Assembly: GCF_032854445.1 (NCBI RefSeq)
Contig: NC_088295.1
Span: 87,257,836 to 87,321,835 of the forward strand
Reading direction: 5' to 3'
Length of the DNA: 64,000 bases
Source of the DNA: Liolophura sinensis
Taxonomy: Eukaryota > Mollusca > Polyplacophora > Chitonida > Chitonidae
Shown: positions 12,837 through 26,400 of the stretch, piece after piece
Position numbering within the stretch: the first letter of the stretch is position 1
Layout: the number at the start of each line of letters is the position of its first letter
The notes under the pieces: generated by a model
The model's input: only the letters and a program-made list of their open reading frames with translations
Database searches by the model: none
Told to the model about the DNA's origin: nothing
Program-made: the position numbers and the translations under genes

Positions 12837-15800
12837 TAACTTCAACTGTACAAGATCATTTAATGTCATTGTCTACATTTTGACTTTTCTCTGTTCTAGT
12901 TATCATGTCTTTTTAACCCAATGTATCCCTGTGCTCAGTTTTTACTTACCATTTATGAATCTGGCGGTTTCCAGTGCATGGGTAGTGTGCACTGTCACCC
13001 TGCACATCTAAGTTTACTTTCTACTGGTTGGTTTGTTTGTCTGTCTGTTTTTTTAGGTGATGCTTTTCTCAGTTTATTGATTGTTGATGTGCAGTATGCC
13101 CATGACCTGGTCAACTCTTGAAAAGTTAAAAATGCCCACCTCTTTGGATGTATGTGTGAGCGTACTTATTGTTATTGACCTTTGTCATAGTTTTGTGCAT
13201 CAGACTGGTCTTTCTGTGGAGCTATTGTGATGAATGCCTTGATAAATACATGTGTTCAAGATGAAGTAAATGTGTAGAGGGGAGGGGGAGATTAGTTGGA
13301 GCATTGTGTGAACCCTGAGGTGAAGTGTTAAAGGATGGGAGGGAGAATAGAGCTGGATAGCTGGCTAAGAGCTGAGAAGCTGGTTCAAGTGGTTGCCTGT
13401 TTCTAGTGCAGCAGCGCAGCTACAGTGTATAGTGGGCGTCCAATCTAGGGTCTACTGCCTGGGTCCTAAGCTAAACCCTGCCACACTTTGGCAACTATTT
13501 TCAGGGGCAAGGTCATGAGAAGGTCATGGAGTACAAAGAGGAGATTCCAAGTTATGTAAAAACATGTTGGTTTGTCTGTGCTCTATGGGCAGAACATTTG
13601 ATAATTATACATGTTACTTAGTATTACAGTGTGCACATTCTTATATGGTACATGTGGACCATTTCCCATGTCAACATAAAAATTGTACCACTCAATTCTT
13701 CTTTGACAGTCTGACATTAATACTGTATGCGTATTAGGTTTAAATAGACCAATTTTTTTGTCCAAGTTTTTTCAGTTCCGTAAAATATAGAGGTATAAAG
13801 GATATTTGTATACAATGTATATACAAAGTAATTAGCAAAAAATACAGTCAAACATGACATGTACCTGTATTTAAAAGTGCTGAATTCGGATGATTATCTT
13901 GAAGAAGATGCTTATATCCTGATCATTTTATTTACAATAGGTATCCTGGTTCGGTACCTTGATGGCTTTAATTATATTGCATTTAATGTCTCCCAACAAC
14001 TACATGTAGGTCTGTAGACATGTACATTGGTATGTTGGAAGTGATGCATTGTGTTTGTGCTATCTAGCATCCATCATTCGTCATCTGATCTCCACTACAT
14101 TACCTTGTTCTCCAATACCTCCAGAACTGGTGGTCATCACCATACACACTGTATTTGTCTTCAAGCTTCATGACCTCCATGAACTATCAGAGTGCAAAGG
14201 CAGCATATTTAATCTTGTGAGGTGGGCATGGCAGCTAGTAGGATGTACATGTCTATGCCAGGGGAACCATCAAAAATTGTCCAACAAAAAAGTTGTTGAA
14301 TCTAGTCTGATTAACCAGTGATGTCACACGAGTCTTTCAAAATTAATATTGATACCTTTTCAGTCTGTGTTTAATGGTGTTTTAATCTGACATACATTTA
14401 TACATCATTTTAGTGCTTTCTTTGCCTTTCTAAATGTGATCCAATTCAAAGTTTTAAGCCCAGTGTAGGGAACATAAATATTCGAGTCAGACCTATGAAA
14501 TGCCTGCACATAGTATGCACATACAGTACATGTATATAAAGGAAGTGAATTTGTGGTGCACACACATATAAAAGTGGAGAGGAAGCTTTTGTTTCTGCCA
14601 CAGTATCTATGGGGAGTATTGTTATTATTGACATTTTGTACGCTGTCTGCTTGAAGTCTGTGTACACCTGAAGAGCACACTGCCAATACCCATGGCCTGC
14701 GGGTGTGGCTGTGTAAATGCCAATGACTGATTAATAGCTTAATGTAGGTTACATATGGACATAGTGGTTTCCCCTTTGATGGCCTCTGATAGGAAATGTT
14801 GCACTACATGGGCGTATATCTGTCTCTCCACTACCCCACATAGGATAGTGGGATTAGGATTAACAGCCTGATCATGCCATCCATTTCCAAAGTCAGCTGC
14901 AGCATACTTCACACAGGGTTGTCACGGTCATGAAAAAAATCCTGAAAAGTCATGAATAAATGTCCAAGTCATGAGTTGTTATTTAAAAACGTTTTCTCCG
15001 AGCATGTGTACATGTGCAATGGTAGTATTAGGAAAGGCTATAATGATAATAATTATATTTTTATTTATCGAAGGTAGCTCGGTCAATTTACAATAAAACT
15101 CTTCTTCCCCAAGGCCTTCTCACAGAAAACAAGTGTATAGGACATATGAACTTCAAAGTCCAATCAAAAAATACATCAGTCTATATAAAATTATTAAAGC
15201 ACCATGTAGTTTGAAAAAAGAAGCTATATACATTCATACATACATGAAAACAAGAGCACAACCAATAGTGCTGTCCCTGCAATTGTCTGAACCAGCAGGA
15301 GAAGTAAGGTAGTGGGAGACAGCCCATAACCGACCTCTTCGTACCATTCCACTTCTGGCTGGAACTCACTACACACATGTACAAAGAAACAAACCAAGTG
15401 ACTGGGAGATGGGTTTTCAGATTTTCCCATTTAATAGTGTTCAGATTATGAGTGGTTGTAATATTTGGTCATTTGTTAACACTGTTCATGTTATTTCATG
15501 TAATGTACATTAAATTTTTTCTTAAAAAGAAAATTTTATTTTACTTAGAAACATAGTTTCATTTATAAATACTGCAAGAGTAAAGTCATTATTAAAACAG
15601 CATGTATCCTACTAAATGTACATGTATGATGTGACCATTGCATAACGCCTGGTACAGCTGTTCACTATATAAAATCTAATCATTGCATTGCATTCAGATA
15701 AAGTGTACAAAGTGTATAGTGCATAGTGTATTGAGGGTAATGAGTGGGTGTGGGCGGTGGTGCGGGTGCATTGTGATTGATATTCAGGCACAGACACCTG

Positions 15801-16426
15801 ACTGAGGACGACAGGTGTATTAATAGATTCACTATTAGCTCTATTGCGTCAATGATTTCATGTTGGGGGTCAGAAATTGACCTCTGTAAGTTCGTCGGCT
15901 TAGCCAGGTCGCCTATTCAGAATATTGCTAATGACTGTCCCACCCTTAAGTTGTGCAGATGTGGTACTGGGCAGACGATTGTAACCAACTGAATTAATTG
16001 GTGTTAATTAGCCTGTAGCAGGATGGTGTTACCTGTGTAGCTGTGTGATGAGCTTTGTGAACTTTGCATCCCAGGTGACTACACAGCTAGCAACAGGCCC
16101 ACACCGTATTGACCAGTGACAGATTAGAAAGTGTCTGCCATCGGCCTCCCAATAACATTGATTCATACATGTGCTAATGACTCTTGTGTAAACTGGATAG
16201 ACTGCTGAAGTTTACAGGAATGACTGTCCTGTGTGTATGTGTGTGAACACTGCGCCTTTGTCTGCACAGCAGCCTTTCTGAACTGTACTGCTCATCCAAA
16301 GCTTGTTGAATATTCATGCTGATGTCAGGGCATTAGGCCGTATTTGTGTTAAGGTTTAAATGGCAAGTAAGTGCAAAAATATTCTTTGTATCATGTACAG
16401 GCACATGTTAGGAGATGTCTGTGTAC
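12837..16426. other. No + strand gene recognised
   Basis: AT-rich single-copy sequence with one orphan minus-strand exon candidate at 15224-15368. 15790-16340 is of higher complexity, contains TAAT-type motifs (gaattaattggtgttaatta) and might be regulatory, but this is not shown by the sequence. Confidence 0.5.
15224..15368 (-). CDS. Orphan exon-like stretch encoding a membrane segment, unknown gene
   Basis: On the minus strand an acceptor-like tract (rich in T, ending tgtgtgtag) is followed by an open frame: EFQPEVEWYEEVGYGLSP, then TTLLLLLVQTIAGTALLVVL, LFSCMYECI and a TAG. It has an acidic, aromatic stretch and one strong hydrophobic helix of about 22 residues. Codon use looks coding, unlike the surrounding low-complexity frames. 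It could be a last exon (an AATAAA lies about 160 bp downstream on the same strand), or it could continue through a donor-like CAT/gtatgt. I do not recognise the family and found no partner exons. Confidence 0.33.
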
Positions 16427-19282
16427 TGTGTACAGTAGGAGATGTCCAGCGAGGGTAGTGATGAGAGATATGCTCTCTGTCACGTACATGTACATGTATA
16501 CTGTAGGATACATCCAGGGAGGGTAGTGATGAGAGCTATGCACTCTGTCACGTACATGTACATGTATACTCTAGGATACATCCAGGGAGGGTAGTGATGA
16601 GAGATATGCACTCTGTCACGTACATGTACATGTATACTGTAGGATACATCCAGGGAGGGTAGTGATATTTACATATTTACTCTGTCACTCTGTGATGAGA
16701 GATATGCACTCTGTCACGTACATGTACATGTATACTGTAGGATACATCCAGAGAGGACACTGATGAGCGATATGCGCTCTGTCAGATACATGTATACTGT
16801 AGGAGACATCCAGGGAGGATACTGATGAGCGATATGCACTCTGTCACTTACATGTATACTGTAGGAGACATCCATGGAAGGTAGTGATCAGCGATATGCG
16901 CTATGTCAGATACATGTATACTGTAGGAGACATCCATGGAAGGTAGTGATCAGCGATACGCACTCTGTCACATACATTTATATTGTAGGAGACATCCAGG
17001 GAGGGTAGTGATGAGCAATACCCACTCTGTCACATATGTCTATACTGTAGGAGACATCCAGGGAGGATGCTGATGAGCGATATGCACTCTGTCACATACA
17101 TGTATACTGTAGGAGACATCCAGGGAGGACACTGATGAGCGATATGCACTCTGTCACATACATGTATACTGTAGGAGACATCCAGGGATTGTAGTGGTGA
17201 GCTATATGCACTCTGTCACGTACATGTATACTGTAGGAGACATCCAGGGAGGATAGTGGTGAGCGATATGCACTCTGTCACGTACATGTATACTGTAGGA
17301 GACATCCAGGGAGGATAGTGGTGAGCGATATGCACTCTGTCACGTACATGTATACTGTAGGAGACATCCAGGGAGGACACTGATGAGCGATATGCACTCT
17401 GTCACATACATGTATACTGTAGGAGACATCCAGGGATTGTAGTGGTGAGCGATATGCACTCGGTCACATACATTTGTATTGTAGGAGACATCCAGGGAGG
17501 GTAGTGATGAGCGATATGCACTCTGTCACATACATGTGTACTGTAGGAGACATCCAGGGAGGATATTGATGAGCGATATGCACTCTGTCACATACATGTA
17601 TACTGTAGGAGACATCCAGGGAGGATAGTGGTGAGCGATATTTACTCTGTCACATACATGTATACTGTAGGAGACATCCAGGGAGGATACTGATGAGCGA
17701 TATGCACTCTGTCACGTACATGTATACTGTAGGAGACATCCAGGGAGGACACTGATGAGCGATATGCACTCTGTCACATACATGTATACTGTAGAAGACA
17801 TCCAGAGAGGATACTGATGAGCGATATTTACTCTGTCACATACATGTATACTGTAGGATACATCCAGGGAGGGTAGTGATGAGAGATATGCACTCTGTCA
17901 TGTACATGTACGTGTATACTGTAGGATACATCCAGGGAGGACACTGATGAGTGATATGCACTCTGTCACATACATGTATACTGTAGGAGACATCCAGGGA
18001 GGATATTGATGAGTGATATGCACTCTGTCACGTACATGTATACTGTAGGAGACATCCAGGGAGGACACTGATGAGCGATATGCACTCTGTCACATACATG
18101 TATACTGTAGGAGACATCCATGGAAGGTAGTGATGAGCGATATGCACTCTGTCAGATACATGTATACTGTAGGAGACATTCAGGGAGGATACTGATGAGC
18201 GATATTTACTCTGTCGCATACATTTATGTTGTAGGAGACATCCAGGGAGGGTAGTGGTGAGCGATATTTACTCTGTGACATACATGTATACTGTAGGAGA
18301 CATCCATGGAAGGTAGTGATGAGCGATATGCACTCTGTCACATACATGTATACTGTAGGAGACATCCAGGGAGGATACTGATGAGCGATATTTACTCTGT
18401 CACATACATTTATATTGTAGGAGACATCCAGGGAGGGTAGTGGTGAGTGATATGCACTCTGTCACGTACATGTATACTGTAGGAGACATCCAGGGATTGT
18501 AGTGGTGAGTGATACCCACTCTGTCACGTACGTGTATACTGTAGGAGACATCCAGGGAGGACACTGATGAGCGATATGCACTCTGTCACATACATGTATA
18601 CTGTAGGAGACATCCAGGGATTGTAGTGGTGAGAGATATGCACTCTGTCACGTACATGTATACTGTAGGAGACATCCAGGGAGGATAGTGGTGAGCGATA
18701 TGCACTCTGTCACGTACATGTATACTGTAGGAGACATCCAGGGAGGATAGTGGTGAGTGATACGCACTCTGTCACATACATGTATACTGTAGGAGACATC
18801 CAGGGAGGATATTGATGAGCGATATGCACTCTGTCACGTACATGTATACTGTAGGAGACATCCAGGGAGGACGCTGATGAGCGATATGCACTCTGTCACG
18901 TACATGTATACTGTAGGAGACATCCATGGAAGGTAGTGATGAGCGATATGCACTCTGTCACGTACATGTATACACTGTAGGAAACATCCAGAGATTGTAG
19001 TGGTGAGTGATACCCACTCTGTCACATACATGTATACTGTAGGAGACATCCAGGGAGGATACTGATGAGCGATATTTACTCTGTCACATACATTTATATT
19101 GTAGGAGACATCCAGGGAGGGTAGTGGTGAGTGATATGCACTCTGTCACGTACATGTATACTGTAGGAGACATCCAGGGAGGGTAGTGGTGAGCGATATT
19201 TACTCTGTCAGATACATGTATACTGTAGGAGACATCCAGGGAGGATATTGATGAGCGATATGCACTCTGTCACGTACATGTA
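16427..19282. repeat. 62-bp minisatellite, about 46 copies
   Basis: Unit of 62 bp: acatgtatactgtaggagac, atccagggaggacactgatg, agcgatatgcactctgtcac, at. Early copies have an extra gtacat and read ggataca instead of ggagaca. A rearranged piece lies at about 16665-16695. Minus-strand open frames of 60-70 codons here are artefacts. Confidence 0.98.
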
Positions 19283-22200
19283 CCATTACTTATCATATAG
19301 CTTTAAACGTGGTCCAATGAAATCAGTCTGATTATACCACGTGACTGTCCTGTACTTGGAGCATTATTGAATCCTGGAGAACCATATTTTTTTTTTCATA
19401 ATGTATGGTAGCAGAGAGAGGTAACTTTATATGCTAAAAGCACTGAGCAAGGGCGCTGTTGTGTTTATCGTTTCTTCTCAGTGTTTCAGTGAACACTGGC
19501 AAGAAAACATGTACTGGAGAATAAATTTCATTATTTGTTGATCTCCAAATTCTGCAAAATACTAAAGCAAAGATCAAAGGCGACTTAGGAATAAACAAAT
19601 GCTGGATACGGAGTTTATTGCCCGCCAAGAAAAGGGAGATCTAAAGAACTTCCTCAAGGCCGGCTGAATCTGTATGTGTATCTTTTATCGCTATTTTTGC
19701 GCGTTGTTCAAGTCCATGGAGAGGTTCAGCTAAATAAGAAATAAGATCGTAGTGAAGTGTTTTGTACATTATGAAGTGTTTTGTACTCGGCCATGTTGGG
19801 TTGGAAACCCGGATTAGACTCTACACCGCAGTCCAGTACAGATTTTAAACACATGGACGAGTACAATACCACTCCATAATGTATAAAACACTGCACATTA
19901 ACCTAATCATATTAATAATACACTGTTAAAAAAAAAAGAAATTAATAATAAAAAACTTTCTTTAACATTATTAACTTGACACAGGTTTGTATGAGATATC
20001 ATATGTATATTGACAGAAAACACTTGCTGATTGGCTTGCCTAGTTTGTATCAAATACTCAATGGGAAATTAGACAAGCACATCCTGTCACCAGCCTACAT
20101 GTACATTATACTGTAGTTGTAAAGACAGTATACATGTATATTCTTGCATGGTGCTACTTTATATATGACAGATTACCAAGCTGACTTCTTAGTTACTTTG
20201 TGACGCATAAGGTTGCTGACCCATAAATACTTGAGATTTTTATCCCAGTGTGCTGTCTACAGTTACCATGTACTGTTGGTCATCTTTTTCACTGTGTACC
20301 CATCATGAAATTCATTACAATTTATATTTGTTTGTGTGCAAATCTTAACAGCCCATTGGTTTTTTTTTTCCATTCTTTGACATAGTCATTCATACACGTA
20401 CCATATACTGATATCATTTGTCTTTAATTGGATGCGCATAAAAAATTTTCAAAACTGGCAGATCACTTTATTTGGACAACACGTGTTTCTACATGGGCCT
20501 TTACATCCATCGGGGCCTCCATGGCTAATGGGGTTAGCACACCAGCACTGAGCAATGACGTAGGAGCCTTCCATCAATGCAGTTGCTGTGAGTTCGAGTC
20601 CAGCTCAAACTGGCTTCCTCTCCAGCAGTATTAAGGTGGGAAGGTATTTCAGCGACCTGCAGATGGTCATGGGTTTCCCCCGGACTCTGCTCAGATTCCT
20701 CCCACTATAATGCTAGCCACCATGGTATAAGTGAAATGTTCCTGAGTACAACGTAAAACACCAATCAAAAAAACAAATGTAAAAAAATAAATAAATATTT
20801 TACATCAGTCAGCCAGAAGACAAGATCACAAGAAACCAGTGTGATGTATTTAGGGTAAAAAGCTGTCCTACTGGATGCTGTACATGGATGTTCAGTACTG
20901 TTTCACAGCCACATCAAAAGTCCCAAGATGTTAGTAGTCCTGGAGGCTACCCTTTGATCATGCACTGTGTCCTCAAACTGTGTCAAGTGCGTGTGGCCAA
21001 ATAGCCAAATTATTGTCAGACTCGCAAAGACTTTGATGCATTCATATACAGCCATGATGCATACATATCTTTATTTCTTGTAGTACATTTTGTGTCAATG
21101 TATAGAGATCCTCAAGATTACATGTAGTTTCAAGGAGTTAAATTTCAACTTGATTATTTAGCCATTCTGTGGCATGTAAAGTACATCTTTCCTTTTATTT
21201 TTGTTTTTGTTTGTGATGAATTACATTTTTTTGGAAGGTTGTGTCATTTTGCATACATGTGCAAATCTCACGTTGCTTTGAGCTAAGGTCAAATTATTTA
21301 ACCTATGGGTGTGGTACAGGAACAAGACGTTTTAGAAGAACACTGTATGTGGTAGGAAATAGACACCCCAAGCGAACGTGTGTTTACAAATATGTATGCA
21401 TGTATGTTGGACTTCTGGCTTCATTTGTGTCATGCACCTTTGCGTGTGTATTGGTTCCGAAGGCTTTATATGTGTACACTCTGTACAGCTGTTACAGAAC
21501 ATGTATTTTATAGTGTGCCTGTTCCATACATATGTCTGTATGGAGTTGATCTGCTGGACAGCTTTAATATTCAGATCATCAAAACGCCTTTTTTTTTTTT
21601 GTGAGTTTCATATATTGTTTTTTGAGCTTTGTATGTCGTGTAGTCCATATACAGTATGCTATACATGTATGTGTACATTTACTACTTGTAGCAGTACTGT
21701 GCATGCATTCTGTATGTTATACTGTTTGTACATATTACAATAGCGGATGGATGATCTCTGAATCACATCAGTACAAAGCCAGACCCTTGGGTGCCATCTA
21801 TCATTCAGAAATCATAATGAAGTCTTACGCAGTCATTCATTTTGCATGGCAGCATGTATTGTTCATGCTCGTGTAACTGTACTCCCGACTGACCATGGTC
21901 CTGGAGATGGGTAGTGGTTTACAGGTATGTATAAAGTACTTGTGTACATGGACATGTGTAGTGATATGGTATGATCAGAATGTTGAGGCTGCGGACAAGC
22001 CTGTATCGCTGAACTCCTGAAAGGTTTCCTGATATTATTTGTGTGAACTGTAATAGATACATGGTTTCCTGTGCACACTCTCCGGTTGTGTGGAAGGCCC
22101 TGGCGTCGACCGGTAACAGTATGAATCTCATGTACATGGATGTTGGCTGCAATTCCTCTTTGAGAGTAGCCATTTAGTCTCCACTTTTATCATGCTCACT

Positions 22201-25200
22201 TGGCTGGCGTGTAGATTTGGGAGTTTGAATGCATAAGCTCAGTTGCTCATGTAAGAAATTGGTCGTTTTCCATTGCCATACAGTGTATCTGTATGAAACG
22301 AGGGCAAAAATCAATGTCTGTGCATGTTTTAGTAGTACACGTCAGTGTACTGCGCCTCTGTGGACAGACTGTCATAGTAAGCCTCTTTAGAGTGGCCATA
22401 CATAACCAGCTGATGACAGAACTACCAGGCAAGTTATATAAAGAAACGCATGTAGACTGTCCACTCAAGTGACACTGTTCACATGCATATATGCACATGT
22501 ACATGTAGATATTGATTGATGATGAAGGTCTGCGGTTGAGCAAGAAGGGGGCATTAGTCCCATTTGGTGCGTAACCTGGCAACATGATGGGTGGGTGGGA
22601 ATGCGTGACAACGCCCTCACCATGGATGAAAATAGGTTGTTGCAGCTTATTTAAGCAGCTTAACCTGTCAACCAGTGTCATACAGTAGAACTTAGTAAGA
22701 GTCAGTCTACACTACCCACTGGACTCTCCTCTTTCATTTAGTACATATGCATATACAGCTATGTTAGAAGCATATGCTCAGAAGTACAACTGTACAGTTG
22801 AAATGAATTTTTAAAAAAAATCTTTTTTGATGTTTAGGTGTTGCTGAAAGAAAAAAAACCGTGTCCATATTGTTGTAGTTTGGTACTAGTCAGTTATAGA
22901 TTCATATACCGGTACACTAACTCTAATCAGACTATAACCATTAAATGAAATGTGCATACATGCAAATTATTTATCCAGGGCTTTCATTATCTTTTTGAAT
23001 GCAAGGCTACCCAATAAAAGTAGCCATCTACTAAACAAAGAATTACGTGAGGTAAAGTAGGAGCTTTTTGATGAAAGTAGGCGGCTCCATGCATGTACCT
23101 CAACTTTTGTGCAACAGTAGTAGTCTGCAGGTAACAGGTTGTTGCTGTCTAATGATCCCCCTGCTTATATATACACATAATTCATAAACAGATGTATTGT
23201 ACTTCAGATTTATTAACCTGTGCTAAAAATGACATTGCAAAGCATACACCTTGTCAAGTAGTTCTCCCAAATCGTAGTGTTGAATCTGTAAATAACCAGA
23301 AGACTGTGAGCATGTGCAGGTTTACTTGTTGCTCTTCCAGACCAAGTAAAGTCTACTGTCCATTAACTTTAATGCTGTCACATGCATAAGAGAAATATTC
23401 TAGAGTTCTTTGTGCAAAATGTGTGTACCAATTATTAAAGGTAAAAAACTACAAGCTGTTGTAAGAAGGTTATGTATACATGTATGTGGGGGGCATGTTA
23501 ATGGTGTTGTACGTGTTGTACTCTCCCAGAGCCCTGCTCAGTTTATCCATCAGGCTTGTTTGCCAAGAGATCATATACATGTAGTGGGCTAAAAATAGAG
23601 TTTGATGCCATATATGATTTATGTCCTGCATTTGTTCTGGTATTCTTCTGTCAGCACAGATTTGGTAGAACACACACGCAATGCCTTGTAGCAGCGTGCA
23701 GAATTCCCAGATAATAATTTGCCTCACCTACCACGTAAATAGTTGATGTACTTCCTCTAAAGAATGCTCTTCATCAGTTTTAATTTATCCATCTTTGGAT
23801 CTTGGATTATAAAAGTATGCACTGCACAGAATTGTTTTAAGAAGTGATAATAATATTCATGGATCATTTGAACATGCGACTCCTGTGACAATAGAAGGTG
23901 TATTGTATGTCTACCTGTACAGTACATACATGTATATGTACAGAGTACACTTGCAGACATGCTTTTGTCTACATCGTTTATGCCAAAAACTTTTTGTTCA
24001 AAATGCATATTAGCAGTGATATACATGTATTTTGTACCACATAATGCTGGCTGTGTTAAAACTATTGAACAAAAGAATTGAACAAACATATGGTGGTTTG
24101 TCAATACAAAGTAAAGTTCGTACAAATGTCTTTAATTCACAGACTTACAAGCTCATAGAAAGCTTCATCTTGTTGCATGTTATAAAATATCTGTATGCAA
24201 TATCACTATGTCAGCATTAAAGTTTGAGATCATGGGACCTGTAATTTTTTTCTAGATATGGCTCAGATAGTATAAATTATATGGCTATAGTAACATTTAA
24301 ACATTAGTACAGGTATTAGTGTGTTTTAATAATAATGATTAAATTTTAGATCTGGGTGTTAAGTTAAGCCAGGCTTAAATCTTACATGTAGTTCCAGTAT
24401 CATACTTATACAAAGTAAATGACACTTTAATCTGAACTAAAATGAATACTAAGCTTATGTCCTAATACACTTTTGAGCAACTCTGCCCTGGTTTACAGAA
24501 TATTAGTATCAGTTTTTGTTTAATGTTTTCATTATAACAGAAACTTCTGAATTTAGCTTAGAATTGCTATTAATACTGAAATTAAGAGGTGTATGAGGTA
24601 CATCTCCCTACTGTATGCTTTTTTCCAAGTGGCAATCTCAGTACTTAAATGTCTGAAATATTATTAAGTACATGTACATAAAATAACACGTGTGATCCGG
24701 CACATTGAATAAAGGGGTTCTAAATCAGTTCAGTTTGAGCAGAGAGTTTTAGGGCATATCTACCCATGATTTGTCTTCATACTACATCTATGTATTCGAA
24801 TTGGCCACAAAGTCATTTCAAATAGTAGTAGTGCTGAGTGTTTCCCTGATGAGATGACACATGGGTTACATCACTAGACACATATCCCACCCTGTCTTCA
24901 ATAACTCACCTTTTTCTCTAAACTAGGACTATTGCAACAGCTGTGTGCGGTATTGGGGAATAAGATAAACAGACAGGCCTCATTGATATAATATGTAACA
25001 GGTCCCAGACGGGTGTTACGGCTATGGTTTGTGATTAGCAGGGTGGGCATGTACCAGTGCTATAGGTATACCATGTACATATGACATTGTGTCTGTGGTA
25101 ACACTAAGACTATTACACTTCAGAATGGACATTATATGCTCATGGCAAGTGAGTGGGAAAGGCACCACCTCCCACTCACTGGGTTTGTTCTCTGTACATG

Positions 25201-26400
25201 TGTGTAAGGGATTCCAGCAAGAAGAACAGTTTCACTGTAAATTGACCAGGCTACCTTCGATAAATAAAGATATTATATGACCTGTTATGTCACCAGGCAT
25301 ATGTGTATGTGTATTAAAGCACTGATGGCAGATAATACCAGGATGATGGTGCAAGATATAAAATGCAGTATAATCGTTGAGACAAAATCGGACACATTAG
25401 GGATACAACCAGAGCAGTGTGAATCGAAATGTTCAACTCAAAACAGTTTACATGTATGCCTTTAATTACATGTACATCATGTACCTAAATGAATATGTGA
25501 CAGGCAGTGTGTATTTAAATGTGTAGAACCATGCATATATGTATGCACATACATCAGTAACACATGACACATGTATACATTCAGTGTTTGTTTATGTTCG
25601 CTATGCACAAGAGGATCACACTCTACACATACACTGCACATATAGTTTCTAAAAGATGTAAAATATGGATAGAAGTAAAGTATATGTAAAGTTTCTTTCA
25701 GTAGCATCTTTTTGTTCCACTGCAGTCTGTGTAGTGTTCAGGCAGCTCTAAGCAGTAAAGTGGCTGGAGGTGCTTGCTCAGTGGGTGTAAATGGCTCCAG
25801 GATGAAGACAGCTCTCTGTTCCAAGGCCACTTCCAGGCCAACGCTTCCTACAGAATTCCAGCCTTAAATCCTCTGGGGTTATTGAACTACGTCAGCACAG
25901 ATTTTGGCTTATTGGTTATTGGCAGATTCTGTTTCATCTACCACACACTTCACATAAATTAACCACATTTCACCAGCTGACATGACATTTCCCTTTGAAT
26001 TGGCCAGATTTTGTGGCTGCCAGATTGGTTTGCAATAAAAACCAACCTTTAATACATACATGTATGTGTACACGTGGTGGAAAAAGTCATCATGAATACA
26101 TGTACATTCATTGTGTGGAACAGTTTATTTGAGACATAAGCAGTGGAAAATGAAATGATATACTGTAAAATGTTTTATACACATGTACATGTGTACTGTA
26201 GTCATCTTAAGGACAAATACATGTGAGTAAACATTTGAATTTAAGATAGACATAGAACGAAATTAACCAAGTTGTTACATTTTTTGTATAACACATAATC
26301 ACATGTTTGCTGAATTGGCTACTGGTGAGATACCAGACATTATAGTTTGCAAATGAACACCACCATACTGTACATGTTTAGTTTACTTGATGTACATATA
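19283..26400. other. No gene recognised: single-copy sequence with one complete SINE
   Basis: AT-rich with many TACATGTA motifs. Short open frames on both strands lack domains, coding composition or matching splice sites. A full SINE copy is at 20512-20796. Confidence 0.55.
20512..20796 (+). mobile_element. tRNA-derived SINE, complete copy
   Basis: Head ggggcctccatggctaatgg with an A-box-like ggctaatggggttagc and a B box gagttcgagtcc (20590-20601). A unique body follows, then cctcccactataatgctagc and a tail acaccaatcaaaaaaacaaa with A-rich, ataaat-type repeats. About 285 bp. Mobilised by a LINE in trans if active. The matching 3' fragments elsewhere are consistent with 5' truncation. Confidence 0.85.

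Noticed and set aside
18028-19049. Minus-strand frames of 60-70 codons (SPTVYMYVTECISL)
   Set aside because: Created by the 62-bp minisatellite.
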